Positions 27,559 through 37,438 of a stretch of DNA of 64,000 nucleotides are shown in pieces. Positions within the stretch are counted from its first letter, which is position 1, and each line of letters begins with the position of its first letter. The notes under the pieces were generated by a model. It was given only the letters and a program-made list of their open reading frames with translations, was not told the DNA's origin and ran no database searches. Source of the DNA: Ardenticatenaceae bacterium (GTDB taxonomy: Bacteria > Chloroflexota > Anaerolineae > Promineifilales > Promineifilaceae). The stretch lies in contig JACKBS010000006.1 of the NCBI GenBank assembly GCA_020634435.1, positions 434,001-498,000 of the forward strand, given 5' to 3'. Made by a program: the position numbers and the translations under genes.

Positions 27559-27695
27559 CAAACGCACTTCCAAATTCTCGAAGAATCTTAAATCAAAGAT
27601 ACCACTTGGCTTGAATTATTACTCCCGCTCAATTAGGCAGACGGATACGGCCGTTCCCCCCTCCCCCTCATTTCCTACAGACCCAAAAATACCGT

Positions 27696-28277
27696 TTAAA
27701 TCTCTGCCAGCGCTCGCTCAAGCAAATCATCTACCTTAATTTGCTTAGCCCATATCTGCATATACTCAAGATCGAGCGAATCTCGCTGAATTTTTAGCAC
27801 GCCCAGAATATCTTTCCACTGACGCTCAGATTGTTCCCCACCCATTCTAAACCAAGAAAGCTTGTGAAGAATAATGTCTTCTGGTGATGAAAATTGAACC
27901 TGAAATGGCTCGACCTCCCAACATTCAAAGCTCCCTGAACCGCACGACTCATCACATTTTGATCAAACGCATCTTGCTTCAAAATGAAGACATCAATTTG
28001 ATAATCGTTTCCAGATGTATCAAGTTAAACGAAGTTTGATTCTGATGGCGTTCTGAATCATGCTCGCATCAATGTAATAAATGGGCAGCAAACTTTGCAC
28101 CATTAGCGCAACATGATGCGGTTCAATATCGGCGACCAAATCAACATCAATAGTTGTACGCGGAATGCCGTGGGCAGAGCTGGCCACCGAACCACCAATG
28201 TGATATTGAATCTGATTGGCTTCAAAAAACCGGATCAAAGGCTCCGTAGCTTGTCTGAGTTCCGAATTAAGCGTCAT
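27696..28277 (-). pseudogene. Nucleotidyltransferase (AbiEii/DUF6036-like), three frameshifts
   Basis: The intact N-terminal part has the nucleotidyltransferase signature IGGSVASSAHGIPRTTID-VDLV (Gly-Ser and Asp-x-Asp). Beyond residue 79 the frame is lost, but three single-base additions near 28040, 28013 and 27930 recover YQIDVFILKQDAFDQNV and later SPEDIILHKLSWFRMGGEQ and DLEYMQIWAKQIKVDDLLE, ending at 27696. Such proteins occur as toxin-like enzymes or stand-alone transferases. It overlaps its upstream partner by 11 bases. Confidence 0.7.
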
Positions 28278-28536
28278 TTTCTAGTTGCTGTAAAAACTGC
28301 TGGAAACCGTTGGCCAACGCGGGGCCATAAAGCAGTTCCACAAATTTGACTTTTTGCTCGGCTTCTGACAAATGGGGAGACATTTTTTGTAGACTGTGCC
28401 AGGAAAGTTCAAACATGCTTTGCGATAAGGACAACATGAGCTGGGTGCGCCTCGCCTGCCCGGCTTGGCGCAGTAGATCAATTTGAATTTGTTCTACTTC
28501 AGGTGGCGTATCGGTAAGCGCTTGATCAAAAAGCAT
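28267..28536 (-). CDS. Small conserved partner of the nucleotidyltransferase
   Basis: This 89-residue, probably all-helical protein (MLSLSQSMFELSWHSLQKM, then FVELLYGPALANGFQQFL) overlaps the nucleotidyltransferase start by 11 bases, so the two are translationally coupled. Proteins of this shape often precede such transferases. An antitoxin-like role is possible but not shown by sequence. Confidence 0.6.
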   Translation of the reverse strand: MLFDQALTDTPPEVEQIQIDLLRQAGQARRTQLMLSLSQSMFELSWHSLQKMSPHLSEAEQKVKFVELLYGPALANGFQQFLQQLENDA

Positions 28537-28584
28537 AAGGTTTCACGTCCGTAAATCTAATGCGCACAGTATAGCAAAAAATCT

Positions 28585-31500
28585 TTACTCGCGGTTGATG
28601 AGGCAGATGGATACGGCCGTACTCTCCCCACCCCCAACATTCCCCGCCGCATCAATCGCCACCACCCGGAAGCTGTGACAGCCCGGCCCCGGAATGTCCC
28701 ACTTCTCCGTAAACGGCGGCACCGTGCTGATGGCAAACGGCACCTCCGCCCCGTCCACGTAAAACTCCACCCGGTTTAGCGACACATCATCCGTTACCTG
28801 CGCCTGCACAATCACCCACTCCTCGTCGGTGAAGATTTGCTGGTCTGGCAGCGGGAACAAAATTTCGGCCGTGGGCGGCGTGTTGTCCACCGTCACCTGC
28901 ACGCTGTACTCCTCAAAGCCGCCGTCCTGGCGCACCGCCGTCAGCAGCAGCGTGTACAGCCCTTCTAGCTGCGACACGTCCCACACCGCCAGCTCCGCGT
29001 TTTCGCGCGGCTCCGTGACGTTGTCCGCCAGCGTTTGCAGATTGTCCGGCGTGAGGCCCTCAAAGTAGGCCAGCCGGTAGAAAGCAAAATTGTCGCTGCG
29101 CGCCGTGCCGGTGATCACCACCTGCCCTGCACGTAGGCAAACGGCGCGGGCGAGCTGATGCGGATGTTCTCATCCGGACCGTCCGGCGCGGTGATCGTGT
29201 CGTACTCGTCCGGCGGCTGCGGGATTTCGTTTTCGCGCACCCAGTCGGCAGCGGCGTCCGGGTAGACCACAAACAGCTCCCGGTCAATCAGCTCTGGCGG
29301 GGTGTAAATCGTCGCCAGGCGGCCCGTCTCCCGGTTGATGGCAAACTCCTGGTACATATTGTCAAAATGGTCGGCTGCGTGCCGTCGATAAAAATCTCCG
29401 AGACGGTGGGGCAGAACGAGGTGGGCAGCAGGCCAGACAAATTGCACACCGGCTGCTCCACGATGCCCGTGGGCCGCGGCCAATTTTCCAGCGGCTCAGC
29501 CTGCAAGGCCCAGCTCATCAGCGCGTGCCAGATGGGGGCTGCGCCCTTGGAACCAGGCACGTCCTGCATTGGGCTGTTGTCGCTGTTGCCCACCCAGACG
29601 CCGGTGACGAGCTGCGGCGTGTAGCCGATGGTCCAGCCGTCGCGGTAATCGTTGGTGGTGCCGGTTTTAGCAGCGGCGGGGCGATTATCCGGCAGTTCCA
29701 GCACGTTAGGGCAGCCAAAGGCGGCACAGCGGGCGCTGCGGTCCGAGAGCATGTCGTTCATCACGTAGGCCAACTGCGAGGTGAGGATTTCGCGGCGCTG
29801 CGGCTGGTTGTACTCGTACAGCACGTTGCCGTTTTGGTCCTCCACGCGCAGGATGGCGACGGGGTCCAGCGTGCGGTAGCCGGGGCGGATTTGCTCCGCG
29901 GGGCGCGGCTGGCCGACCATCACGCCCATGTTGTCCATCACTGAGAAGGCGTACACCATGTCCAGCAGCGACACTTCGCCGCCGCCGAGGGTGAGGGCGA
30001 GGCCGTAGCTGCCGCTGCCCTGGTCCAGGCTGTTAATGCCCAGGCTGTGGGCGGTGCGCAAAACCTTGTTCACGCCGACCCAGCTCATCACCTGGACGGC
30101 GGGCACGTTGTAGCTGTTGGCCAACGCCTGGCGTAGCCGCATCGGGCCATGAAACTGGCGGTCATAGTTTTGCGGCACGTAGGGGATGCCGTTGTTCGCT
30201 TCGCTGAAGTCGGTTTCCACGTCCAGCACCATGCTGGCGGCGCTGTACCCCTGGCTGAGCGAGGTAAGGTAGGTGAACGGTTTGAAGCTGGAGCCGGGCT
30301 GGCGCAGGCCATCGACCGCCACGTTAAACGAACCGTCAATGCTTTCGTCCCAATAGTTCAGGCTGCCGACCATTGCTTTGATTTCGGCCGTACGCGGATC
30401 CAACATGAGAACGGCCGCATTGCTCACTTCATGATCCACACCCTCATCGGCAGGTCGCAGGGATGGCAGAAAGTCGAGCGCGGCACAGCTGGCTTGCTCG
30501 TCGGCGGGCAGGCCGGGGCCGATGGTGCCGGAGAGCCGATTGACCTGCGCCCGGGCCACGCATTCTGCCTGCTGCTGGTAGGTGAGGTCGAGCGTGGTGT
30601 AAACGCGCAGCCCGCCGCCGAGGACCAAATCGGGGCCAAACATCTGCTCTAGCTGCTGCTGCACGTACAGGGCAAAGTGCGGCGCGATGATGTCGAAGCG
30701 GTCGGCGATGGCGTTGACGACGGGGACGGGGAGGTTTTTGGTGGATTCGGCCGTTTCTTCACTGATCATCCCCTCGCGCACCATCGCATCCAGCACCAGC
30801 TCCTGCCGCGTTTTGGCGGCATCCGGGTTGTTGATGGGGTTCAGCGCGGGAGATTGAGGAATCGCGGCCAGCAGCGTCGCTTCGGCCAGGGTGAGCTGGG
30901 ACGCGGGCTTGTCGAAGTAAATGCGGGCGGCGGCTTCGATGCCGTAAGCTAGATTGCCGTAGAAGTTGGTGTTGAGGTACCACTCCAAAATTTGCTCTTT
31001 GCTGTAGGTTTGGGTGACTTGCCGGGCCAGCAGCAGCTCTTCCAGCTTGCGCTGGTAATCGTCCAGCCCCACCTCGCTGCCCACAATGCGCCGCTCCGGC
31101 TCAATCAAATTGTTCTTGACGACCTGCTGGGTGATGGAGGAACCGCCCTGGATGTCGCCGCCTTGCAGCACATATTCGTTGAAGGCGCGGCCAATGCCGA
31201 CCATGTCGAAGCCCTGGTTGGTGTAGAAGGTGCGGTCTTCGATGGCGATGGTGGCGTCGATGAGCTGCTGCGGAATTTGGTCCAGCGGCAGCCATTGGCG
31301 GTCGCCACCCAGGGGATCGATCACTTCGTAGATGAGGGTGAGGTCGCGCTGGTCGGGGTTGGCCTGGCTGGGGTTGCCCCAGGCGTAAATTTTGGTGGTT
31401 TCGAAGGTGGCGCTGCTGTCCTGGCCGAGTCGCTCTAGCTCGGTGAAGTCGGGCAAATCACGGGTGAAGCTGGCGAAGACGGCCGTTACCCCCACAGCCC

Positions 31501-31639
31501 CCAAAATGATGAAGGTGAATACGGCCGTTGCCAAGCCCAACAAAATCACACTCAGCCAACGAAAAACGTTGACTCCACTGCGCTGCCTGCGCTGCTGACG
31601 CCGAACGCGCCATTTTACGACTCGGGCTGGTTTTGGCAT
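28585..31639 (-). CDS. Class A penicillin-binding protein (PBP1A-like), two frameshifts near the 3' end
   Basis: After a basic N-terminus and one membrane helix (residues about 26-56) comes a GT51 glycosyltransferase domain with IEDRTFYTNQGFD and GGSSITQQVVKN, then a transpeptidase with SSFKP (active Ser), SYN and KTGTT. A C-terminal extension contains an Ig-like segment (PPTAEILFPLPDQQ to ending ICLINRE). The first 770 residues are in one frame; single missing bases near 29370 and 29124 put the tail in two others. The catalytic domains are unaffected. It polymerises and cross-links peptidoglycan outside the membrane. GGAGACAA precedes the ATG. Confidence 0.88.
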
Positions 31640-31650
31640 TTGTCTCCGTA

Positions 31651-31719
31651 ATCAGTAAACGGTAATCCGTCATCGGTATACCGTTTACCGCTCACCGATA
31701 ACCGATTACCGACAACCGG
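31651..31719. repeat. GGTAATCGG-type interspersed repeat, copy 3
   Basis: GTAATCAGTAAACGGTAATC is followed by the inverted ACCGTTTACCGCTCACCG, a foldable repeat upstream of the penicillin-binding protein. Same family as 14296-14376 and 33186-33257. Confidence 0.75.
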
Positions 31720-31795
31720 ATTTTCGCAGGATTACAGGGAGAGGGCAAGCGCCGCTAATCCATTCTGAGCAACAATTTAAGCAGGATTGCGTAAC

Positions 31796-31955
31796 TTGTT
31801 GAGAAATGAGGGGGGTGGGTATAAAATTAGCCAGTTCTGCCAGACCTGAGGGGTTTGCCTATGAGAGGTAGCCTTCTTTGGTAGCCAAACCCTTCGGGTC
31901 TGCTCTAGGCAGAACAGTTGTCCAGGCGACTCCACAAAGGCCTGGGCTTATTTTT
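31796..31955 (+). promoter_or_regulatory. Promoter and highly structured leader with terminator before the oxoamine synthase
   Basis: TTGTTG (31796) and TATAAA (31820) form a promoter with an 18-base spacer. The leader then folds into a long hairpin (31834-31915): outer stem GTTCTGCC/GGCAGAAC, then a continuous 16-bp stem AGACCTGAGGGGTTTG with CAAACCCTTCGGGTCT. A terminator-like CCAGGC/GCCTGG with GCTTATTTTT follows (31922-31955), then GAGGAG and the ATG. This layout, structured element then terminator, is what a riboswitch or attenuator would have. No known class was matched. The hairpin could instead be an interspersed mobile repeat. Confidence 0.5.
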
Positions 31956-31972
31956 GCGAAGAGGAGATACCA

Positions 31973-33187
31973 ATGATTGGTGAAGAAGCATTGAAAAAAT
32001 CGGGATTGCTCCCAGAAACATTGTGGGACATCGAGCATTACAAGGAAGTGGGACTTTATTTTTACCTGGAAGCCACCCAGGATATTTTGCCAAACGGCCG
32101 TGTGAATGTAGAAAATTACGGCGAGATGATCATGCTGGGGAGCTATTCATACTTAGGTTTAATTGGTCATCCAGACATTAACGCGGCAGCAAAAGCGGCC
32201 GTTGATCATTACGGTACCGGCACCCACGGCGTACGCCTGTTGGCGGGTTCCCTTAAACTGCACAACGAGTTGGAAGAGCGCATTGCCAAATTTAAGCAAA
32301 CTGAGGCTGCTATCACCTTTTCCAGCGGCTACGTGACCAACCTGGCCACGATTTCCAGTCTGTTACGCAAAGGCGACACGGTGATTTGCGACAAGCTGAA
32401 CCACGCCAGCATTGTGGATGGTTGCCTGTTGGCAATGGCCAAATTTGTGCGCTTCCGGCACAACGACATGGATCATCTGGAAAAGCGGTTGCAAGAAGCT
32501 GGCAATAACGGCCGTAAACTTGTCATCGCCGACTCTGTGTTCAGTATGGATGGCGACATCATCAATTTGCCAGAAATGGTGCGCCTCTGCCGCAAATATG
32601 ACGCCTATTTGATGATTGACGAAGCCCACTCCATCGGCGTTTTGGGCGAAACTGGGCACGGCATCGAAGAGCATTTTGATATGCCACCAGACAGCATCGA
32701 CATCAAAATGGGCACACTCAGCAAGGCAATCCCCAGCGCGGGCGGGTACGTAGCCGGAAATAAAGAACTTATTCAATTTTTAAAGCATGAAGCACGTGCC
32801 TTTATCTTTTCCGCTGCGATTCCCCCAGCTTCTGCCGGTGCCGCCAAAGCGGCCTTTGATGTAATTGAAGCCGAACCGTGGCGCGTGAAGAAACTGCAAG
32901 AAAATTATGCCCACTTTGCTGGGCGGCTGCGGGAAGCTGGCTTTGATTTGCTGTACACAGAAACCGCCATCGTGCCCGTGGTGGGCGTCACCACAGAACG
33001 GACCGCCACGCTGGCCAAATATTGCCAGGATCGCGGCATTTTTGTGCAGGCCATCGTTGCCCCCGTGGTGCCCGAAGGCCAGGCCCGGCTGCGCGCCTGC
33101 GTCTCGGCGGCCCACACCATGGAAGATATTGATTACTGCGCCGACACCATTATTGAAGGTGGCCGGCAGCTGGGAATTATCCAGTAG
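31973..33187 (+). CDS. Alpha-oxoamine synthase family PLP enzyme (KBL/BioF/SPT-like)
   Basis: The 404-residue fold-type I enzyme joins an amino acid to an acyl-CoA with loss of CO2 or cleaves the reverse. Motifs: YSYLGLIGHPDI, GTGTHGVRLLAGS, DKLNHASIVDG, MIDEAHSIGVLGETGHG, and the PLP-lysine region KMGTLSKAIPSAGGYVAG. Biotin genes, threonine dehydrogenase and lipid genes are absent nearby, so 2-amino-3-ketobutyrate CoA ligase, 8-amino-7-oxononanoate synthase and serine palmitoyltransferase remain possible. GAAGAGGAGATACC precedes the ATG. Confidence 0.87.
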   Translation: MIGEEALKKSGLLPETLWDIEHYKEVGLYFYLEATQDILPNGRVNVENYGEMIMLGSYSYLGLIGHPDINAAAKAAVDHYGTGTHGVRLLAGSLKLHNELEERIAKFKQTEAAITFSSGYVTNLATISSLLRKGDTVICDKLNHASIVDGCLLAMAKFVRFRHNDMDHLEKRLQEAGNNGRKLVIADSVFSMDGDIINLPEMVRLCRKYDAYLMIDEAHSIGVLGETGHGIEEHFDMPPDSIDIKMGTLSKAIPSAGGYVAGNKELIQFLKHEARAFIFSAAIPPASAGAAKAAFDVIEAEPWRVKKLQENYAHFAGRLREAGFDLLYTETAIVPVVGVTTERTATLAKYCQDRGIFVQAIVAPVVPEGQARLRACVSAAHTMEDIDYCADTIIEGGRQLGIIQ

Positions 33188-33257
33188 GTTGGTAATCGGT
33201 AAACGGTAATCCGTAATCAGTTACCGTTTACCGATTACGGATCACCGCTTACCGAAA
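33186..33257. repeat. GGTAATCGG-type interspersed repeat, copy 4
   Basis: GGTAATCGGTAAACGGTAAT is followed by an inverted GTTACCGTTTACCGATTAC, forming a hairpin that fills the space between the oxoamine synthase stop and the rlmH start. Confidence 0.8.
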
Positions 33258-33734
33258 ATGCGTTTAAACGGCCGTCTCACCATCGCCGCAGTAGGCAAGA
33301 TCAAAAACAAGGCATGGTTGGTGGCGCAAAACGATTATGTCAAGCGATTGGGGCATTACACCACGCTGGACCTGATCGAAGTGAAGGATGTTGTTGGCCG
33401 CAGCGTCCCAAATGTTGTGGCCATGGTGCGGGAAGGGGAGCAATTGCTCCAGGCCGCCGCCGACAGCACCCGTCTCGTCGCCCTGATACCGACGGGTAAG
33501 CTGTACACCAGCCCCAATCTGGCGGTCTGGCTGCAAAAACAGGTGGTGGATTACGGCCGTATCGCCTTCCTCATTGGTGGTCCGCTTGGCTTTTCCGACG
33601 ATGTACTGGCTGCCTGCCACGAAGAAATCTCCCTTTCTCCGCTTACCTTCACCCACGAACTGGCCCGCGTTTTGCTGCTGGAGCAGATCTACCGCGCCTG
33701 CACCATTTTGGCTGGCGAACAGTACCACAAGTGA
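33258..33734 (+). CDS. rlmH: 23S rRNA pseudouridine-1915 N3-methyltransferase RlmH
   Basis: The 158-residue SPOUT methyltransferase shows KIKNKAWLVAQNDYVKRL at the N-terminus, the SAM-binding knot FLIGGPLGF, and the C-terminal EQIYRACTILAGEQYHK that reaches the tRNA-sized pocket of the 70S ribosome. The start abuts an interspersed repeat and lacks a clear Shine-Dalgarno. RsmI and RsmE lie 4-5 kb away on the other strand. Confidence 0.95.
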   Translation: MRLNGRLTIAAVGKIKNKAWLVAQNDYVKRLGHYTTLDLIEVKDVVGRSVPNVVAMVREGEQLLQAAADSTRLVALIPTGKLYTSPNLAVWLQKQVVDYGRIAFLIGGPLGFSDDVLAACHEEISLSPLTFTHELARVLLLEQIYRACTILAGEQYHK

Positions 33735-33878
33735 GAAACAAAATCGCTCGTTGTTTCTCTAACCCAAATCTGCTATAAAAAGCCCGGAATGTTTGTGCAT
33801 TCTTCACCAGATTCCTGGTTTGTTGGCCGCTTTGTCTTACGTTAAAATGGTGCTCAACAATAAGATATTTTTCGTGAC

Positions 33879-33946
33879 AAGGCACGGTCATTGAATAGGC
33901 AGCCCCGAAGCTGCCCACATTCAATGAAACGTGCCTTTTGTTTTTC
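33879..33946 (+). terminator. Long hairpin and T-run directly upstream of the ATP-grasp operon
   Basis: Three consecutive stems stack: AAGGCACG/CGTGCCTT, CATTGAAT/ATTCAATG and GGCAGC/GCTGCC around a CCGAA loop. CTTTTGTTTTT follows at once, and the ribosome-binding site TAGGATTGGGC overlaps the end of the T-run, 12 bases before the ATG at 33958. It is a rho-independent terminator by form and may work as an attenuator for the operon. Confidence 0.75.
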
Positions 33947-33957
33947 TAGGATTGGGC

Positions 33958-35415
33958 ATGGATCAAGCGACACTTCCTTCATTTTTTGACAATTATCAGC
34001 TGGACCAACAGTATTATGATGAGATGTTTCAGCTTGCCGGGGAGCCGCGCCCACACTATGCGGCGCTGTTTAAGCGGCTTTTGGAACTCTCGCCCACTGC
34101 TCTGGAACAGTACCAACAGGCAGCGGACAATTCGTTTTTGCACCAGGGCATTACCTTTACCGTGTACGGGAGTGAAGAAGGCACGGAGCGAATATTTCCT
34201 TATGATTTGCTGCCGCGCATCATCATCAGCGACGAGTGGCAAACCATTGAGTCTGGCCTGATTCAGCGCATCACTGCTCTGAATCTTTTTTTGAAGGATG
34301 TGTACCACAACGGCCGTATCTTGCGTGAAGGCATCGTGCCCCCGGAACTGGTCTACACCAGTCAACATTACCGCCGCGAAATGCGCGGTATTTCTGTGCC
34401 CAACGACATTTACATTTCAGTGGTCGGAACGGATTTGGTGCGGCTGGAAGACGGCCGTTTTGCCGTGCTGGAAGATAATTTGCGGGTTCCTAGCGGAGTC
34501 TCGTACATGTTGGCCAATCGGCAGGTGATGAAGCGCATCTTTCCAACACTTTTTAGCGGCTACGGCGTGCGCCCGACGGACCAATACGGTCAGGCGCTGC
34601 TGGCCACGCTCAAAACATTGGCCCCGCGCCACGCCAGCGACCCGGTCGTTGTCGTATTGACGCCAGGCGTCTACAACTCGGCCTATTTTGAACACACTTT
34701 CCTGGCCCGCCAGATGGGCGTTGAACTGGTGGAAGGGCGTGACCTGCTGGTGCACAACAACATCGTTTACATGCGCACCACCGCTGGTTTGCAGCGGGTA
34801 GATGTCATTTACCGGCGGGTGGATGATGACTTTTTAGATCCGCTGGCTTTTCGTTCGGATTCGGCTTTGGGGGTTTCGGGGTTGTTTAACGCCTACCGCA
34901 AAGGCAACGTATCGCTGGCCAATGCGATTGGCACTGGGGTGGCCGACGATAAAGCCTTGTACGCATACGTACCCAAGATCATCCAATATTACCTGGGTGA
35001 AGAACCGATCTTGCCAAACATTCAAACCTTCTTGCTCAGCGAGGAAAAAGAGCGGGCGCACGTGCTGGCCAATTTGGAGAAACTGGTGGTAAAAGCCGTG
35101 GGTGAATCTGGGGGGTATGGCATGCTCATTGGCCCTCACAGCAGCAAGGAGGAACAGGAAAAATTTCGTGAGCAAATTCTGGCAAATCCCCGCAACTATA
35201 TTGCCCAGCCCACGCTGGCCCTTTCCCGTGCCCCCTGCTTTGTGAATGGTCAGATCAACTCGCGGCATGTGGATTTTCGGCCGTATATTTTGTATGGCGA
35301 CGAAGTTCGCATCATCCCCGGTGGCCTGACACGGGTGGCGCTCAAGCAGGGTTCCCTGGTGGTAAATTCCTCGCAGGGCGGCGGCAGTAAGGATACCTGG
35401 GTGCTGTATGAATAA
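33958..35415 (+). CDS. Circularly permuted ATP-grasp type 2 protein
   Basis: The 485-residue protein carries the permuted ATP-grasp core (IFPYDLLPRIIISDEWQTIE, FAVLEDNLRVPSGVSYML, VVKAVGESGGYGMLIGPHS, RHVDFRPYILYGDEVRIIPGG cut here by two stretches). Such proteins (COG2308) are predicted to ligate amino groups to carboxylates in a peptide-modification system. It is first in a three-gene operon with an alpha-E protein and a transglutaminase, the canonical partners. ATG 33958 was preferred to a GTG nine codons earlier because that GTG lies in the terminator hairpin. Confidence 0.9.
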   Translation: MDQATLPSFFDNYQLDQQYYDEMFQLAGEPRPHYAALFKRLLELSPTALEQYQQAADNSFLHQGITFTVYGSEEGTERIFPYDLLPRIIISDEWQTIESGLIQRITALNLFLKDVYHNGRILREGIVPPELVYTSQHYRREMRGISVPNDIYISVVGTDLVRLEDGRFAVLEDNLRVPSGVSYMLANRQVMKRIFPTLFSGYGVRPTDQYGQALLATLKTLAPRHASDPVVVVLTPGVYNSAYFEHTFLARQMGVELVEGRDLLVHNNIVYMRTTAGLQRVDVIYRRVDDDFLDPLAFRSDSALGVSGLFNAYRKGNVSLANAIGTGVADDKALYAYVPKIIQYYLGEEPILPNIQTFLLSEEKERAHVLANLEKLVVKAVGESGGYGMLIGPHSSKEEQEKFREQILANPRNYIAQPTLALSRAPCFVNGQINSRHVDFRPYILYGDEVRIIPGGLTRVALKQGSLVVNSSQGGGSKDTWVLYE

Positions 35416-35447
35416 ATTGGGTCAGCGTCAGCAAGAGGAGGCAGGGT

Positions 35448-36395
35448 ATGTTGTCACGCGTAGCGGATAGTTTGTACTGGTTGAGCCGCTATTTGGAGCG
35501 AGCCGAACACACAGCCCGCCTAACCAGCGTCTACTTTGATTTGATCCTGGACCAATCGAGCCAGCGGCGGCAAGAGCGGTACCATCTTTTGCTGCATAAC
35601 TTAAAAATGGCTTTTAATCCTGAGGAAGTGTTTGATCCAGATAAAACGTTGCAGCTGATTGCGTTGGACGAAACCAACTCTAATTCGATTATTTCTTGTG
35701 TGACCCAGGCGCGGGAAAATGCGCGACAGGTGCGTGAACAGCTTAGCTCAGAAACATGGCTTCAGATTAACCAGCTGTATTTGATTATGAAACGGCCGTA
35801 TCGCCAATGGCGCGGTCAGCCACAAGTGTTTATGCAGCAAATCATCCAGCAAATTCATCTCATTAGCGGAATTTCTGATGCCACGATGAACCATGATGAG
35901 GGCTGGCAGTTTATGCAGTTGGGCAATTACCTGGAGCGGGCGATGGCCATCCTGCGGCTCATCAACGTCCAGTTTTTGGCTATTTCCAACCGCCCGCCAC
36001 ATCGGGAAGATTACCTGGATTGGATTGCCTTACTCAAGAGCTGCACCGCCTTTGAGGCGTACTGCAAAGTGTACACCGCTGACCTTTTGCCCCCACGCAT
36101 TGCCGAATTTTTGCTGCTCAACGCCGAATTCCCCCACTCGCTTCATTTTTCGGTAAACATGGTGCGCGATTCTTTGGTGCAGATCAGCCACATCACCAAG
36201 TCGCGGCGCAACCAGCAGCTAAATCGCCGAGCCGGACGGCTGCAATCGCTGCTTCAGTTTAGCCAGATTGACGAGATTGCTCAGTCTGGGTTGCCGGAAT
36301 TTTTACAGGATGTCAAAAAGCAGTGCATGGACATCCATGATGCCATCTACCAAGTGTATATTTCTTTCCCGGTAGCTGAAGAACTGCCTGCCTGA
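35448..36395 (+). CDS. Alpha-E domain protein
   Basis: This 315-residue all-helical protein starts MLSRVADSLYWLSRYLERAEHTARL, the family signature (DUF403, COG2307), with RQVREQLSSETW and GNYLERAMAILRLINVQF in the core. Its biochemical role is not known; it nearly always occurs with the permuted ATP-grasp protein and transglutaminase, and is thought to form a complex with them. GAGGAGGCAGGGT precedes the ATG. Confidence 0.9.
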   Translation: MLSRVADSLYWLSRYLERAEHTARLTSVYFDLILDQSSQRRQERYHLLLHNLKMAFNPEEVFDPDKTLQLIALDETNSNSIISCVTQARENARQVREQLSSETWLQINQLYLIMKRPYRQWRGQPQVFMQQIIQQIHLISGISDATMNHDEGWQFMQLGNYLERAMAILRLINVQFLAISNRPPHREDYLDWIALLKSCTAFEAYCKVYTADLLPPRIAEFLLLNAEFPHSLHFSVNMVRDSLVQISHITKSRRNQQLNRRAGRLQSLLQFSQIDEIAQSGLPEFLQDVKKQCMDIHDAIYQVYISFPVAEELPA

Positions 36396-36413
36396 TCCAG
36401 ATTTTGGGAGAAA

Positions 36414-37421
36414 ATGATGAAAGTTGTCCCTGCCCACGCCCTTGCCCAACTGCAACGCCCGGCTGCCCGAGTGGGGCCGCCGATTCATTACCGCATCCGG
36501 CACCACACCCGGTTTCGCTACAGCCATCCGGTCACCGAAGGGTTCATGGAAGTTCGCATGCAGCCCATTTCTGATGAGCAGCAGCAGTGCCACTCGTTTA
36601 AGCTGACGGTGGAGCCGCAGGCCCGGGTGATGATGTATGAAGATTCGATGGGCAATCTGGTTCATCATTTTAATGTGCCGGGGCGACATGATCAGCTGGT
36701 CATGAAAACGGAAGCCGTGGTGGCGGCCCATGCATACGCTTCGCTGCCTTCAACCCTGACATCGCGCAGTTGGCAGGCTTTGGAAGATGCCAAATTGAAG
36801 ACGCTGCTGTGGGACTTTTTATGGCCCAGCCATTTTGTCCAGCCTACGGCCAAACTGCTGGCGATGGCGCAGGAAATTGGTCTGGAACGGCGCATGGATC
36901 CATTGACCCTGCTGCGTTGGTTAAATACGGCCGTCTATGAATATTTCACCTACGTCCCCAGCAGCACCCACGTTGATTCCCCTATTGATGATGCGTTGAC
37001 CAGCCGGGAAGGTGTGTGTCAGGATTTTGCCCACATCATGATTGCCCTGGTGCGTCACGTCGGCATTCCTTGTCGCTATGTGAGCGGCTATCTGTTTCAC
37101 CGGGATGAGGAAGATCGTTCTCTGGAAGATGCTTCGCACGCCTGGATGGAGGCCTGGTTGCCTGAACTGGGCTGGGTAGGGTTTGACCCCACCAATAACC
37201 TCATTGCGGAAGATCGGCATATTCGGGTAGCCGTGGGGCGGGATTATGCTGATGTGCCGCCTACGCGCGGGGTCTTTCGGGGTGATGCCAGTAGTGAGCT
37301 TGATGTCGGGGTGCAGGTGAGCCGAACCGATGAACCTTTGGGTTTGCCCAAGCAGCTCTTAGAAAAAGTGGAGTGGCATGCCCCGGATGTGATTGATCAG
37401 CAGCAGCAACAGCAGCAGTAA
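36414..37421 (+). CDS. Transglutaminase-like cysteine protease family protein
   Basis: The 335-residue protein has an N-terminal beta domain (HYRIRHHTRFRYSHPVTEGF) and a transglutaminase core with Cys in REGVCQDFAHIMIALVR, His in ASHAWMEAWLPELGW and Asp in GFDPTNNLI. Family members act as peptidases or amidases; in this operon the role would be hydrolysis or transfer opposite to the ATP-grasp ligase. The C-terminus is an unusual run of glutamines (QQQQQQQ) coded by CAG/CAA. Start could be either of two adjacent ATGs. Confidence 0.9.
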   Translation: MMKVVPAHALAQLQRPAARVGPPIHYRIRHHTRFRYSHPVTEGFMEVRMQPISDEQQQCHSFKLTVEPQARVMMYEDSMGNLVHHFNVPGRHDQLVMKTEAVVAAHAYASLPSTLTSRSWQALEDAKLKTLLWDFLWPSHFVQPTAKLLAMAQEIGLERRMDPLTLLRWLNTAVYEYFTYVPSSTHVDSPIDDALTSREGVCQDFAHIMIALVRHVGIPCRYVSGYLFHRDEEDRSLEDASHAWMEAWLPELGWVGFDPTNNLIAEDRHIRVAVGRDYADVPPTRGVFRGDASSELDVGVQVSRTDEPLGLPKQLLEKVEWHAPDVIDQQQQQQQ

Positions 37422-37438
37422 AAATGACAGCCGTATTT

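Noticed and set aside
37383..37421. Frameshift or assembly artefact creating the polyglutamine end of the transglutaminase
   Set aside because: The tract is in frame, uses mixed CAG and CAA codons, and ends at a normal stop, so it was kept as real, though slippage during replication may vary its length.
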